From Halopseudomonas bauzanensis (lineage in GTDB: Bacteria > Pseudomonadota > Gammaproteobacteria > Pseudomonadales > Pseudomonadaceae), in assembly GCF_900114735.1 (NCBI RefSeq), contig NZ_FOUA01000009.1, positions 26,706 to 90,705 on the forward strand: a DNA stretch of 64,000 bases, written 5' to 3'. Below the pieces are notes generated by a model. The model saw only the letters and a program-made list of their open reading frames with translations. It did not search any database and had not been told where the DNA came from. Shown in pieces: positions 8,359 through 17,952 of this stretch. The position numbers and the translations under genes were made by a program. Each line of letters starts with the position of its first letter. Positions within the stretch are counted from its first letter, which is position 1.

Positions 8359-8961
8359 TCAGAAGCGCACGCGCCTGCTGGCAGCTGTCAGCTCTCCACC
8401 CTGTTGGCCTCGCGGAGTGATGGCCTGCAGGATCAGCTTCTCGCTGCCGGGGAACAGCTCGAACAGGGTGACGTCCAGATACTCCAGGCGTGTCGGAGTG
8501 CTGCAGGCGTAGCTGTATTGCGCGTTGATATCAGCATGCTCGTGCTCGTGTTCATCATTATGCCCATGGTGATGCTCATGTTCGGCATGGGCATCATCGC
8601 CTGAATGCTCGGGCAGGGCAAACAGGGGGCTATGCAGCTCCACTGACTCCAGGCTGCACTGCGCGGCAGCAGGCAGAGCAAACAGCTTTTCCGGCTGGCG
8701 CAGGGTGCTCATCAGGCTATCGAGCTGATCACGCTGCGCCTGGTTGTGCGGAGCATGCTCGAAGCCTAGCAGGTCACCCGCCGGGGTCGTCAGCTCCAGT
8801 AGTAGCTGTTTATCGTCAATGACGATATCCAGGGTGCCGACGCCATGCTGATGGGCGGCTGCATTGTGGGATCCGTGCGCATGGCCATGTGGCTCATGGG
8901 CATGCAAGGCGAGGCTGACGGTGCTGGTCAAGGCGAGGGTGAGGAGAGCGAGGCGCGGCAT
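8359..8961 (-). CDS. zrgA: Histidine-rich DUF2796 periplasmic zinc-binding protein (ZrgA-like)
   Basis: A 200-residue exported protein with a signal peptide of about 21 residues. It has two His-rich stretches: one at the mature N-terminus (HEPHGHAHGSHNAAAHQHG) and one in the middle (HAEHEHHHGHNDEHEHEH). DUF2796 proteins such as Vibrio ZrgA are periplasmic zinc binders needed when zinc is scarce. It is the first gene of a four-gene operon, and a good Zur-type operator lies 29 bases upstream of its start. The role in zinc capture is family knowledge, and the link to the adjacent ABC genes is from operon order. Confidence 0.88.
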   Translation of the reverse strand: MPRLALLTLALTSTVSLALHAHEPHGHAHGSHNAAAHQHGVGTLDIVIDDKQLLLELTTPAGDLLGFEHAPHNQAQRDQLDSLMSTLRQPEKLFALPAAAQCSLESVELHSPLFALPEHSGDDAHAEHEHHHGHNDEHEHEHADINAQYSYACSTPTRLEYLDVTLFELFPGSEKLILQAITPRGQQGGELTAASRRVRF

Positions 8962-8989
8962 GCGAGAATCCTTGTTCAGATAATTTGAT

Positions 8990-9002
8990 GTTATCTTATA
9001 AC
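8990..9002. promoter_or_regulatory. Candidate Zur operator
   Basis: GTTATCTTATAAC is a perfect GTTAT-N3-ATAAC inverted repeat and matches the core of the gammaproteobacterial Zur box. It lies in an AT-rich stretch 29 bases before the zrgA-like start. This predicts derepression of the four-gene operon when zinc is low. Confidence 0.75.
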
Positions 9003-9088
9003 GATTTCGTATGAGATCAAGCCCGCCATAGGTCGCCTGGGTGGCAACTCGAATATTAAGGTGTTACTGGGCGTTGCTGGCGCGAGCG

Positions 9089-9120
9089 AGATGCCGGCAC
9101 CTCGCTGGGTACCGGCATCT
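9089..9120. terminator. Stem-loop downstream of the Tsx-like gene
   Basis: A 13-bp stem with one mismatch (AGATGCCGGCACC against GGTACCGGCATCT) and a six-base loop. It sits 23 bases after the leftward tsx-like gene, where the pyrimidine transport operon should end. There is no clear T-run on the leftward strand, so it may act as a partly Rho-assisted terminator or an RNA end protector. Confidence 0.5.
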
Positions 9121-9142
9121 TCATTGATGTGACGGTGCCTGA

Positions 9143-9946
9143 CTAGAAATGTGCCTTTAACAACAGGCTGGCGGTGTTCTGGTCCGTCGTTCCAACGAAC
9201 TGTTCGCTGACATAACCGCCGTCTTTGATACCGTATTTATTCTTCCAGTAGTCATATTCGATGCCTACATAGACCTTCTCCCGCCAGCCCAAGGCTTTAC
9301 CGAGGTCATATTTGATTTGCGGGTTGATATGCACGTTGGCGTGATACTCGCCTCGACTGTTCTCGTCGTTATCCACTACCCAGTCGATATAGCCGTCAAT
9401 CACCAGATCGGATCGACCCACCGGGATGGTATAGCTCCAGGCTGGAGTGATCTGCCAGACATTGTCCCCAGGCCGGCCGCCATCGGTTTTACGCAGATAG
9501 GTATTGAGTTGGAAATAATCAAATCCCGGTATTGCCAGGTCAATGGCGGGACCGATCAGATAAGCTTCGGTATCGCCTTTGCCAAACTCGTAGGTCATCG
9601 AGAGTAATATATCCGTGACCGGCCCGGCGGCAATATGGGTACCGCTGATCTTTCCGAAAGACAGCCGAGGGGAGAACTCGCCGTAATGGGTTCGCTCATC
9701 ATCACCCTCATTGGCTCCCTTGCCGTTGAAGTTGATTTGATCAATGAAGATAAACAGATCTCCTACACTCCAGGCGCTGGCATGTTCAAATGTAAAAGTC
9801 TGCTGAATAGGTGGGTCTATCTTGAAGTTCTTTCCATAGAGATAGGTCAGGCTATTTGTGTGCCACTGAACAAGTTCCCCGGCACATACTGGGCCAGACA
9901 CCAGGCCGATGCCCATAAGCAGGAAAGGTATGGTTTTTTTCTTCAT
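9143..9946 (-). CDS. Tsx-like nucleoside-type outer-membrane channel
   Basis: A 267-residue outer-membrane protein with a signal peptide ending VCA at about residue 22, a run of amphipathic strands, and a C-terminal phenylalanine (LLLKAHF). The opening WHTNSLTYLYGKNFKIDP, the stretch FTFEHASAWSVGDLFIFID and the end of the chain resemble the Tsx/OmpK channel family, which passes nucleosides. It is the last leftward gene after codB, 162 bases away with no strong terminator between them. It may therefore bring nucleosides or free bases through the outer membrane for the pathway encoded upstream. Substrate is inferred from context. Confidence 0.8.
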   Translation of the reverse strand: MKKKTIPFLLMGIGLVSGPVCAGELVQWHTNSLTYLYGKNFKIDPPIQQTFTFEHASAWSVGDLFIFIDQINFNGKGANEGDDERTHYGEFSPRLSFGKISGTHIAAGPVTDILLSMTYEFGKGDTEAYLIGPAIDLAIPGFDYFQLNTYLRKTDGGRPGDNVWQITPAWSYTIPVGRSDLVIDGYIDWVVDNDENSRGEYHANVHINPQIKYDLGKALGWREKVYVGIEYDYWKNKYGIKDGGYVSEQFVGTTDQNTASLLLKAHF

Positions 9947-10108
9947 GAGTAATATCCGATTGTCTTTTTTATTATTACCGGCGCGCAGGCCGATTGGTTC
10001 TTTGCTCTTTCTATCTTCCTTTAGGCAAAGTCATTTCCCGCCCATGAACGCTAATAGCTGCTGAAGCCAATGCAGCATTAAACCGACTCTGTGCGGGTTG
10101 GGGCAGCG

Positions 10109-11422
10109 TCAGTCAGGTTCAGGTGCGATGGCGTCGAGGGAAGCGGAGGGGTACAGGAGCTTGCTCGCCAGAACGTAGACCAGAGCGGCACAAACAATGC
10201 CATTCAGCGGCGCTATGCTGAGTGGTCCTGCTGCCGGCGACATCAGTGAAGCGAGGATCGCCAGTGCCCAGGCAACCATCGCAGCCCAGTTGACGCTCTT
10301 GAACGGGTGTAGGGCAAAGTCTGGATAATGGGTTTTATGCCGCAAGTAGAAGTCGCCGATTATGACGCCGCCAATCGGCGGCAGGGCGATGCTCAGAAAC
10401 GTCAGCCAGCCGACGAAGTTGTTATAGAGCAAATCGGCTAGCGCGGTACCGACCAGGCCGGCGATCCATACCAAGTGGACCCGCTTCAGTCCGGTGAGGT
10501 TGGTCAGGCCCAGGCTGGAGGCATAGAGGGCGTTGTCGTTGGTCGTCCAGATATTCAGTATCAGCAGGATCATGCCGCCACCAAGCAGGCCCTGAATGGC
10601 GAGCACTTCAGCGATATCGGCATGGGAGGTGGCGATCGCACCGATCGCACCAAAGAAGAACATCAGGCTGTTGCCAAAGGTGAAGCCGATGATGGTGGCC
10701 CAGACGCCGATCTTTCTGCTTTTGGCAAAGCGGACAAAGTCAGGTGTGAGGGTGGCGCCGCTGATAAAGGAACCGACAGCGAGAGCAACGCCCACCGAGA
10801 AGGTGAGCGGCGAGCTCGGAACACTGTCCAGCAGCGTTCTTATACCGCCGTCGGTATCGACAATTGCTTTGCCGACGGAGGTAAAACCGAGGATCAGGAT
10901 GGCGGGAACGGCAATGATGCTCAACCATTCGATGGCCTTGAAACCGACCGCCACGGTGTAGGTCATGGCCACGCCGCCAATGATGATGATCCAGAAGAAC
11001 GGGATCCCGAGGAAGGTATTGATGGGGTGAGCGAGCATGGCCAACCCCACCCCGAACCAGCCGATCTGGGTAATTGCCAGCATGAACGAAGGGAGCTTGG
11101 AGCCGGTTTTACCGAAGGAGTACTGGGCGAGCAGGTGGGTGGAAATATTGGTTTTGGCCGCGGCGTATCCCAGCAAGGACCCATAGAGGCCCAGGATCAG
11201 GTTGCCTGCCAGGATCACTATCAGCAGGTCTGGCCAGAGGCTAAAGCCTTCGCCCAGCTTGCCGCCAGTCCACATGCTGGCGGCAAAGAAAGTAAAGCCG
11301 AGCATGACGGCGGACATGGATATCAGACCACGCCGGGAGCCTGACGGCACAGTGGATGAGGCGTAATCGTCATGGGTGCCCCCGGCATGGGCGGACTTTT
11401 CGAGTTTTGCTGGCTTTGGCAT
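10109..11422 (-). CDS. codB: Cytosine permease, NCS1 family
   Basis: A 437-residue inner-membrane protein with about twelve hydrophobic helices of the NCS1 nucleobase:cation symporter family. Typical CodB features include FFAASMWTGGKLGEG near residues 41-55, LLAQYSFGKTGSKLPS, and FISGATLTPDFVRFAKS. It imports cytosine with a cation. It lies 44 bases after codA in the same leftward operon. In E. coli the order is codBA; here it is codA then codB, as I recall for Pseudomonas PA0437-PA0438. Confidence 0.92.
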   Translation of the reverse strand: MPKPAKLEKSAHAGGTHDDYASSTVPSGSRRGLISMSAVMLGFTFFAASMWTGGKLGEGFSLWPDLLIVILAGNLILGLYGSLLGYAAAKTNISTHLLAQYSFGKTGSKLPSFMLAITQIGWFGVGLAMLAHPINTFLGIPFFWIIIIGGVAMTYTVAVGFKAIEWLSIIAVPAILILGFTSVGKAIVDTDGGIRTLLDSVPSSPLTFSVGVALAVGSFISGATLTPDFVRFAKSRKIGVWATIIGFTFGNSLMFFFGAIGAIATSHADIAEVLAIQGLLGGGMILLILNIWTTNDNALYASSLGLTNLTGLKRVHLVWIAGLVGTALADLLYNNFVGWLTFLSIALPPIGGVIIGDFYLRHKTHYPDFALHPFKSVNWAAMVAWALAILASLMSPAAGPLSIAPLNGIVCAALVYVLASKLLYPSASLDAIAPEPD

Positions 11423-11466
11423 GGGTACAGTCTCTTTTTATTATTGTCAGAGCGGTTTACTGCGAG

Positions 11467-12750
11467 TCAGAACACATCTTGAATAAAGCTGATGTCACGT
11501 GGCTGCTCGTTGCTCAGCAGTTGCGGCACCACGGCTGCAGTGCGGCAAATGACTTGGCCATGGCGGATTACTTCCAGGCGGGCCGGGCGCAGGCGCAGGG
11601 CTTCAATCGGATTGCTGGCTTGCAAAATCACCAGGTCCGCGCGATTTCCTGGCTGCAGACCATAGCCATCCAATCCGAGCACCTTGGCGCCGTGAGTGGT
11701 GACGGCGGCAAAGGCGGTTTTCATTTCATCGATACCTGTCAACTGGCCAACATGCAGACCCATATGAGCCACATCGAGCATGTCGTGGGAGCCGAGGCTG
11801 TACCAGGGATCCATGACGCAGTCATGCCCGAAGGCGACATTGACGTCAGCAGCGAGCAGCTCCTTGACTCGAGTCATGCCACGCCGTTTGGGATAGGTGT
11901 CATGGCGGCCTTGCAGGGTGATGTTGATCAAGGGATTGGCGACCACATGCAGGCCGGCTTCGCTGATTAACGGGATAAGCTTGCTGTTGACGTAGTAATT
12001 GTCCATGGAATGCATGGAGGTAAGGTGAGAGCCGGTGACGCGCCCCTGCAGGCCGAGGCGCTGGGTCTCATAGGCGAGAGTCTCGATATGCTGAGAGTCC
12101 GGATCGTCGCTCTCATCGCAGTGCAGGTCGACAGGCAAGCCGCGATCGGCAGCCAGTTCGCAAAGGGCTGTAATCGACCGGTTGCCTTCTGCGCGGGTGC
12201 GCTCGAAGTGGGGTATCCCACCGATTACATCGACACCCAGGTCCAGGGCCCGGAGCAAGTTCTGCCTGGCAGTGGGGGAGCGGTAGTAGCCGTTCTGCGG
12301 AAAGGCAACCAGTTGCAGATCAATCAGATGCTTCAACTCGCGGCGTACTTCTAACAGGGCTTGCACCGCCATCAGGCTATCATCGGATACATCCACATGA
12401 CTGCGTATCGCCAGGGTGCCGCGGGCGACTGACCAGTGGCAGAGTTCTATGGCGCGTTGCTTTATTGCCTCGAAAGTCAGATCGGGCTTCAACTCGTTCC
12501 AGACCGTAATACCTTCAAGCAGGGTGCCACTCTGGTTGAGACGTGGCTGACCGAGACTCAGGGTAGAGTCCATATGGAAATGACTGTCGACAAAGGGCGC
12601 GGTGACCAGGCAGCCTGGGTGACAGAGCACCTCCTTGGCCTGGGCCTGGATATGCGGTGCAATTTCCAGGATTTTGCTCTGATCAATTGCGATATCTACA
12701 TTCTTCGCTCCGCAGGGCAAATTGACGCTGCGGATAAGTAAATCAATCAT
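11467..12750 (-). CDS. codA: Cytosine deaminase
   Basis: A 427-residue metal-dependent amidohydrolase that converts cytosine to uracil and ammonia. The metal and catalytic residues known from E. coli CodA are all present: His57 and His59 in DSHFHMD, His210 in LHCDESDD with the following Glu213, and Asp310 in FGHDCVMDPW. The length equals that of the E. coli enzyme. It sits between the YdcZ-like gene and codB, and feeds uracil into the dihydropyrimidine pathway encoded around it. Confidence 0.95.
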   Translation of the reverse strand: MIDLLIRSVNLPCGAKNVDIAIDQSKILEIAPHIQAQAKEVLCHPGCLVTAPFVDSHFHMDSTLSLGQPRLNQSGTLLEGITVWNELKPDLTFEAIKQRAIELCHWSVARGTLAIRSHVDVSDDSLMAVQALLEVRRELKHLIDLQLVAFPQNGYYRSPTARQNLLRALDLGVDVIGGIPHFERTRAEGNRSITALCELAADRGLPVDLHCDESDDPDSQHIETLAYETQRLGLQGRVTGSHLTSMHSMDNYYVNSKLIPLISEAGLHVVANPLINITLQGRHDTYPKRRGMTRVKELLAADVNVAFGHDCVMDPWYSLGSHDMLDVAHMGLHVGQLTGIDEMKTAFAAVTTHGAKVLGLDGYGLQPGNRADLVILQASNPIEALRLRPARLEVIRHGQVICRTAAVVPQLLSNEQPRDISFIQDVF

Positions 12751-12778
12751 CTTTCCCTACCTCAGTTGTTAATGGGTA

Positions 12779-13219
12779 CTAAAACTGACGCACGAGAATA
12801 CCTCCGGTAATCAACAACGCGATACCCACTACTCGCCCAAGGCTGAGTGCGTGTGGAGTAAATCCCGCCAGACCAAAATGATCAATCAAGGCCGCCGCCG
12901 TCATTTGCCCGACCAGCGCCATGCCCAGCATGGTGGCAGCGCCCAGGCGAGGGCTGAGCACGACCATCGCAGTCACAAAGAAGGCGCCCATGACGCCTCC
13001 GCTCCATTGCCAGAACGGTATCGCAGCGAGATCCGCCCACGCCGGGCGGGGCAGGCGAACCGTCATGCACACGGCTATCAGTAACAACAGACCGACCGCA
13101 AAGGAGACACATGATGCCCACAGGGCGTGCCCTGCACTCAATGCCAGCTGTGCATTAAAGCCCGCCTGCAACGGTAAGACAGCCCCCGCCGCCAACGCCA
13201 TGAGTAGATACATCCACAC
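12779..13219 (-). CDS. YdcZ-like (DUF606) DMT-superfamily membrane protein
   Basis: A 146-residue protein with four to five hydrophobic helices, matching the single-domain DUF606/YdcZ proteins of the drug/metabolite transporter superfamily. The N-terminal MALAAGAVLPLQAGFNAQL is characteristic. These half-size proteins usually pair into a dimeric transporter, and their substrates are mostly unknown. The start is read as GTG at 13219, nine bases after GAGGAC; ATG at 13213 is possible. It lies between hydA and codA in the same operon, so export or uptake of a pathway intermediate is conceivable but not shown. Confidence 0.82.
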   Translation of the reverse strand: MWMYLLMALAAGAVLPLQAGFNAQLALSAGHALWASCVSFAVGLLLLIAVCMTVRLPRPAWADLAAIPFWQWSGGVMGAFFVTAMVVLSPRLGAATMLGMALVGQMTAAALIDHFGLAGFTPHALSLGRVVGIALLITGGILVRQF

Positions 13220-13259
13220 GTTTCTGTCCTCTTCGCAGGGGCACCGCTGTTCTACATTG

Positions 13260-14717
<1,458 letters not shown>

Positions 14718-14775
14718 TTACGGGTCTTGGCGAGCCGGTGTCTGCATTATTGGCCGGCTCGATAGGTAACAAAGC

Positions 14776-16269
14776 TCATTGCGGGCGTTGCATGCTGTTG
14801 CGCATGAGAAGCAGGTAAACGCAGGCGGCGATTGCCAGGCCGACAAACCAGGCATAGGTATAGATTTCCTGGAATACAGCGGGCACGCTATCGATGAACC
14901 CGGCGACATGCAGGAAACCCGGCAGGTTGGGCAGCACCCCGACCACCAGTGCCACCAGGGCGATCGGATTCCAGCCATTGCGGTAGCTGTATTCCCCGTC
15001 ATTGCGAAAGAGTGCCTGGTGATTCAGCCGGGTTCTGCGAATCACGAAATAATCGGCAACCATGATGCCGGCAACCGGGCCAAGCAGCGCAGAATAGCCA
15101 ATCAGCCAGGTAAAGATGTAGGCGCTGGTCGACTCCAGCAGCTTCCAGGGCATGATCGCGATACCGATACCCGCGGTCAGGTAACCGCCCATCTTGAACG
15201 AGATTCTGCTGGGACTCAGGTTGGAGAAACCGTTGGCGGGGGCAACCACATTGGCTGCCAGGTTAGTGGTCAGGGTCGCCAGGATCAGGGCGATCAAGGC
15301 GATAACCACTGCGGTGCCTCCCATCTGGCTGGTCAGCTCGACAGGGTCCCAGATGGCTCTGCCATAGATCACCACGGTTGCCGAGGTAACGGCAACGCCG
15401 ATAAAGGCGAAGAGTGCCATGGGCAAGGGCAGGCCCAGGGCCTGACCGATAAACTGGTCTTTCTGGCTGCGGGCAAAACGGGTGAAGTCAGGAATATTGA
15501 GCGCCAGTGTGGCCCAGTAACCTACCATCGCCGTCAGCCCTGGCCAGAACACGGACCAGAACTGCCCTTCGCGCGCGCCGCCGGCAATGAACTGGGAGGG
15601 CGTCGAGAGCATCGCGCCAAAGCCGCCCGCCTTGAAATACGCCCAGCCCAGCAGAGCCAGGCCCATCGCGATCAGAAAGGGCGCGGCGTAGGTTTCCAAC
15701 CAGCGAATGGACTCAGTGCCATAAGCAATGAAAACGACGTGCATGGCCCAGAACAACAGGAAGCACACCAACTGCCCCAGGTCGATACCGAGAAAACCGA
15801 TAACGCTGCCGGCGATGGCATTATCGGTCATGATGTTGACGATAATATAAATCGCCGAGCCGCCTACCCAGGTCTGAATGCCAAACCAGCCGCAGGCAAC
15901 CAGCCCGCGCAACATCGCTGGTAGCTTGGCGCCTGCGGTACCGAAGGAAGAGCGCAGCAATACCGGAAAGGGAATGCCATGCTTGGTACCTGCGTGACCG
16001 ATGGCAATCATCGGTACCAGCACGACAAGGTTGCCCAGCAGAACAGTCAGGACCGCTTGCCACCAGGACATGCCTTCGGCCACCAGCCCTGCAGCCATCA
16101 TGTAGGTGGGAACACAGACCACCATGCCAACCCACAGTCCCGAGATGCTTTGCCAGGTCCAGGTCTTGTCTTCTTCTCTGGCGGGGGCCAGGTCTTCATT
16201 CCACAGGTCTGCGCTGGGGCTGCCGCCCAGGGTTATATCGTACTGAAGTGAATCGGTTTGAGAGTGCAT
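14776..16269 (-). CDS. NCS1 family nucleobase/hydantoin:cation symporter
   Basis: A 497-residue inner-membrane transporter with about twelve helices and a hydrophilic N-terminus. Family marks include the early helix WQSISGLWVGMVVCVPTYMMAAGL, GIPFPVLLRSSFGTAGAKLPAMLRG, and ALNIPDFTRFARSQKDQ. It is closer in pattern to the uracil/hydantoin/allantoin branch (Mhp1, PucI) than to CodB. Its place at the head of the operon next to dihydropyrimidinase suggests that it imports uracil, thymine or dihydropyrimidines. In P. aeruginosa PA0443 holds the same position, as I recall. Confidence 0.9.
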   Translation of the reverse strand: MHSQTDSLQYDITLGGSPSADLWNEDLAPAREEDKTWTWQSISGLWVGMVVCVPTYMMAAGLVAEGMSWWQAVLTVLLGNLVVLVPMIAIGHAGTKHGIPFPVLLRSSFGTAGAKLPAMLRGLVACGWFGIQTWVGGSAIYIIVNIMTDNAIAGSVIGFLGIDLGQLVCFLLFWAMHVVFIAYGTESIRWLETYAAPFLIAMGLALLGWAYFKAGGFGAMLSTPSQFIAGGAREGQFWSVFWPGLTAMVGYWATLALNIPDFTRFARSQKDQFIGQALGLPLPMALFAFIGVAVTSATVVIYGRAIWDPVELTSQMGGTAVVIALIALILATLTTNLAANVVAPANGFSNLSPSRISFKMGGYLTAGIGIAIMPWKLLESTSAYIFTWLIGYSALLGPVAGIMVADYFVIRRTRLNHQALFRNDGEYSYRNGWNPIALVALVVGVLPNLPGFLHVAGFIDSVPAVFQEIYTYAWFVGLAIAACVYLLLMRNSMQRPQ

Positions 16270-16621
16270 TGCATTGTGCCTCGACTCTATTGTTTTTATT
16301 AAGCACGTCGGTATCCCGCGCCATACAGGATATTGTTTACTTGCAACTCTAGGTTCTTGCCGAGCGGCAAATAGCCGTCATGAGTGCGCTGCACTTGCAG
16401 CACACTATCCGTATGTCACTGAATATATTAAGTAGCGCCCCGAGCAACTGTATTCGGGCGCTATCGACTCACGCTTTGGTTAAATCGGGTTATCTGGAAG
16501 CGGAATCAGGTGGTATCCGGGGATGTAGCTGCACATGTTTTCATCCTCTTATCAGTGTTCTCTTATCGAGATATCAAGTCGAATGCTAGTACAACGAGTG
16601 GGCACCCACTTCAGGAGAAAG

Positions 16622-16638
16622 TAACCATCGCCTGGTTA
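16622..16638. promoter_or_regulatory. Inverted repeat TAACCA-N5-TGGTTA, candidate LysR-type operator
   Basis: A perfect six-base inverted repeat with a five-base spacer. Its size and symmetry suit a LysR-type binding site, and a LysR gene is encoded just to the right. It lies about 350 bases upstream of the NCS1 transporter start. No binding evidence can be read from sequence. Confidence 0.35.
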
Positions 16639-16751
16639 TGCTTGTACGGTTGTTTCCATCGCTTTTTATAAATTTATAGTAATGTCATCGACCGTATTGG
16701 AAGTTGATGTTTGCAAACCTACAAGCAAGATTTGAGAGGGTCAAGCATTAT

Positions 16752-16767
16752 TTTTCCAGTCGGTAAA
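16752..16767. promoter_or_regulatory. RutR-type palindrome upstream of the NCS1-hydA-cod operon
   Basis: TTTTCCAGTCGGTAAA differs by one base from the perfect palindrome TTTACCAGTCGGTAAA found upstream of the F420 operon at 31209-31224. Both resemble the E. coli RutR consensus TTGACCA-N2-TGGTCAA. It is oriented to serve the leftward operon beginning at 16269, although it is 483 bases away. Confidence 0.6.
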
Positions 16768-16880
16768 AAAATTCTTTCCTCTAGTGGCAGGTGTTTTTTG
16801 GCCCCTGCCAGCGCTCACCGGCAAGCACGGGAGCTACAGGGCTTCTGGATCAATTTGCGTGGCTAGATGCTGTCCGATGG

Positions 16881-17798
16881 CTATCCCGCCAAGCGGTCGA
16901 GCTCTTCGAGATAGCTCTCAAGGATCAGATTAGGCGGGGCGGTCTTGCGGGTAATGGCGCTGTAATGGGTGACGTAGCGGTTTGTGCCGGGGTTGATGGC
17001 TCGCATGCTTTGCTCGCGTACCCAGCGGTCGGCGTAGTGGGTAGGCAGGTAACCGATATAGCGGCCAGTCAGGATGAGAAAAGCGATCCCTTCGCGGTCG
17101 GTTGCTGATGCCGCGGCCTTCAGGGGCTCATGCAATGCCTTGATTTGTGGAGTTTGCGCATACGCCGGCAAGACCGCATCCCAGCCACTGAGCGCCACCG
17201 GCTCCGATGCCGGGTGCGCGTACAGCGGATGGGTCGAGCTGCAATACAACTGCGAGACCTCTTCGTACAGCGGGCGGTAATGCAGTCCCGGCAGGGATTT
17301 CAGGGCGGGAATGATGCCCACATGCAGGCGGCCGTCCAGCACACCCAGCTCGATATCGTTGGGCGGAATCATGCGGATATTGATCTGCACATCCGGGCCA
17401 CGGTCCTTCAGCGCACCCAGCGCCTGGGTGATCAACATCTGCGGCATGGTGACCAGGCTGTCGGTGATGCCGATATTGAGCTCGCCCTTCAGATAGTCAT
17501 GCAAGCTGTTCACATGGGTGCGGAAGCCTTCAATGGCCGCCAGCATCTGCAGGGTTGCCTGATAGACCTCGCTACCTTCCTGAGTCAGGGAAAAGCCGCT
17601 GCGCCCTCGCTGGCAAAGCCGTAGTGCAAGGCGACCTTCGAGCTCGTTCATGGCGATGCTGATCGCCGCCCGGCTGATATTCAGCTCGACTTCCGCTGCG
17701 GAAAAGCCGCCGCATTCAACTACCTTGCGAAAGATCCGCAGCAGACGCAGGTCGGTATCACTGATCTGGCCAGGTAATGCCAGCTTACGGGGTTTCAT
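16881..17798 (-). CDS. LysR family transcriptional regulator
   Basis: A 305-residue LysR-type regulator. The helix-turn-helix lies at about residues 18-75 (LRLLRIFRKVVECGGFSAAEVELNISRAAISIAMNELEGRL), followed by a periplasmic-binding-protein-like effector domain from about residue 95. It is divergent from the aminotransferase/dehydrogenase pair, with 154 bases between the two starts, the usual arrangement for a LysR activator and its target. The effector could be beta-alanine or a pyrimidine breakdown product; this is inferred only from neighbours. Confidence 0.92.
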   Translation of the reverse strand: MKPRKLALPGQISDTDLRLLRIFRKVVECGGFSAAEVELNISRAAISIAMNELEGRLALRLCQRGRSGFSLTQEGSEVYQATLQMLAAIEGFRTHVNSLHDYLKGELNIGITDSLVTMPQMLITQALGALKDRGPDVQINIRMIPPNDIELGVLDGRLHVGIIPALKSLPGLHYRPLYEEVSQLYCSSTHPLYAHPASEPVALSGWDAVLPAYAQTPQIKALHEPLKAAASATDREGIAFLILTGRYIGYLPTHYADRWVREQSMRAINPGTNRYVTHYSAITRKTAPPNLILESYLEELDRLAG

Positions 17799-17952
17799 TT
17801 TGTTGTCCTCGATAACCGGTGCCCAGCAGCATAGCGGAGGAAGTGCCTTGAGTTAAGTAAACGCTTGCATGAAGGTAAATAAGCTTGGGTTTTACTTTAG
17901 CGTGCTACTGGCGAGACTGGCTGCACAAACAACGTACACAGAGGGTGATGTT
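17799..17952. promoter_or_regulatory. Divergent promoter region, lysR and aminotransferase
   Basis: This 154-base region between two divergent genes contains the spaced inverted repeat AAGTAAA (17855-17861) and TTTACTT (17891-17897), with a second GTAAA/TTTAC pair nested within it. These are candidate LysR binding sites. I see no RutR-type palindrome here, which suggests separate control from the other two operons. Confidence 0.4.

Larger units (their letters stand above)
16270..16880. other. 611-base AT-rich non-coding region upstream of the pyrimidine transport operon
   Basis: No convincing gene is present; the one open frame at 16380-16589 lacks a ribosome site and family-like composition. 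The region holds, from right to left: a stem-loop TGGCAGG/CCTGCCA at 16785-16810 that may end lysR transcription, a RutR-type palindrome at 16752-16767, an inverted repeat TAACCA-N5-TGGTTA at 16622-16638, and AGTGGG-N2-CCCACT at 16597-16610. If transcription starts near the RutR-type site the leader would be over 400 bases, long enough for an RNA regulator, but I recognise no known riboswitch. Confidence 0.6.

Noticed and set aside
16380..16589. A 69-codon frame in the large non-coding region before the NCS1 gene
   Set aside because: It has no ribosome site, an unusual composition for this genome and no recognisable domain. The region looks regulatory.
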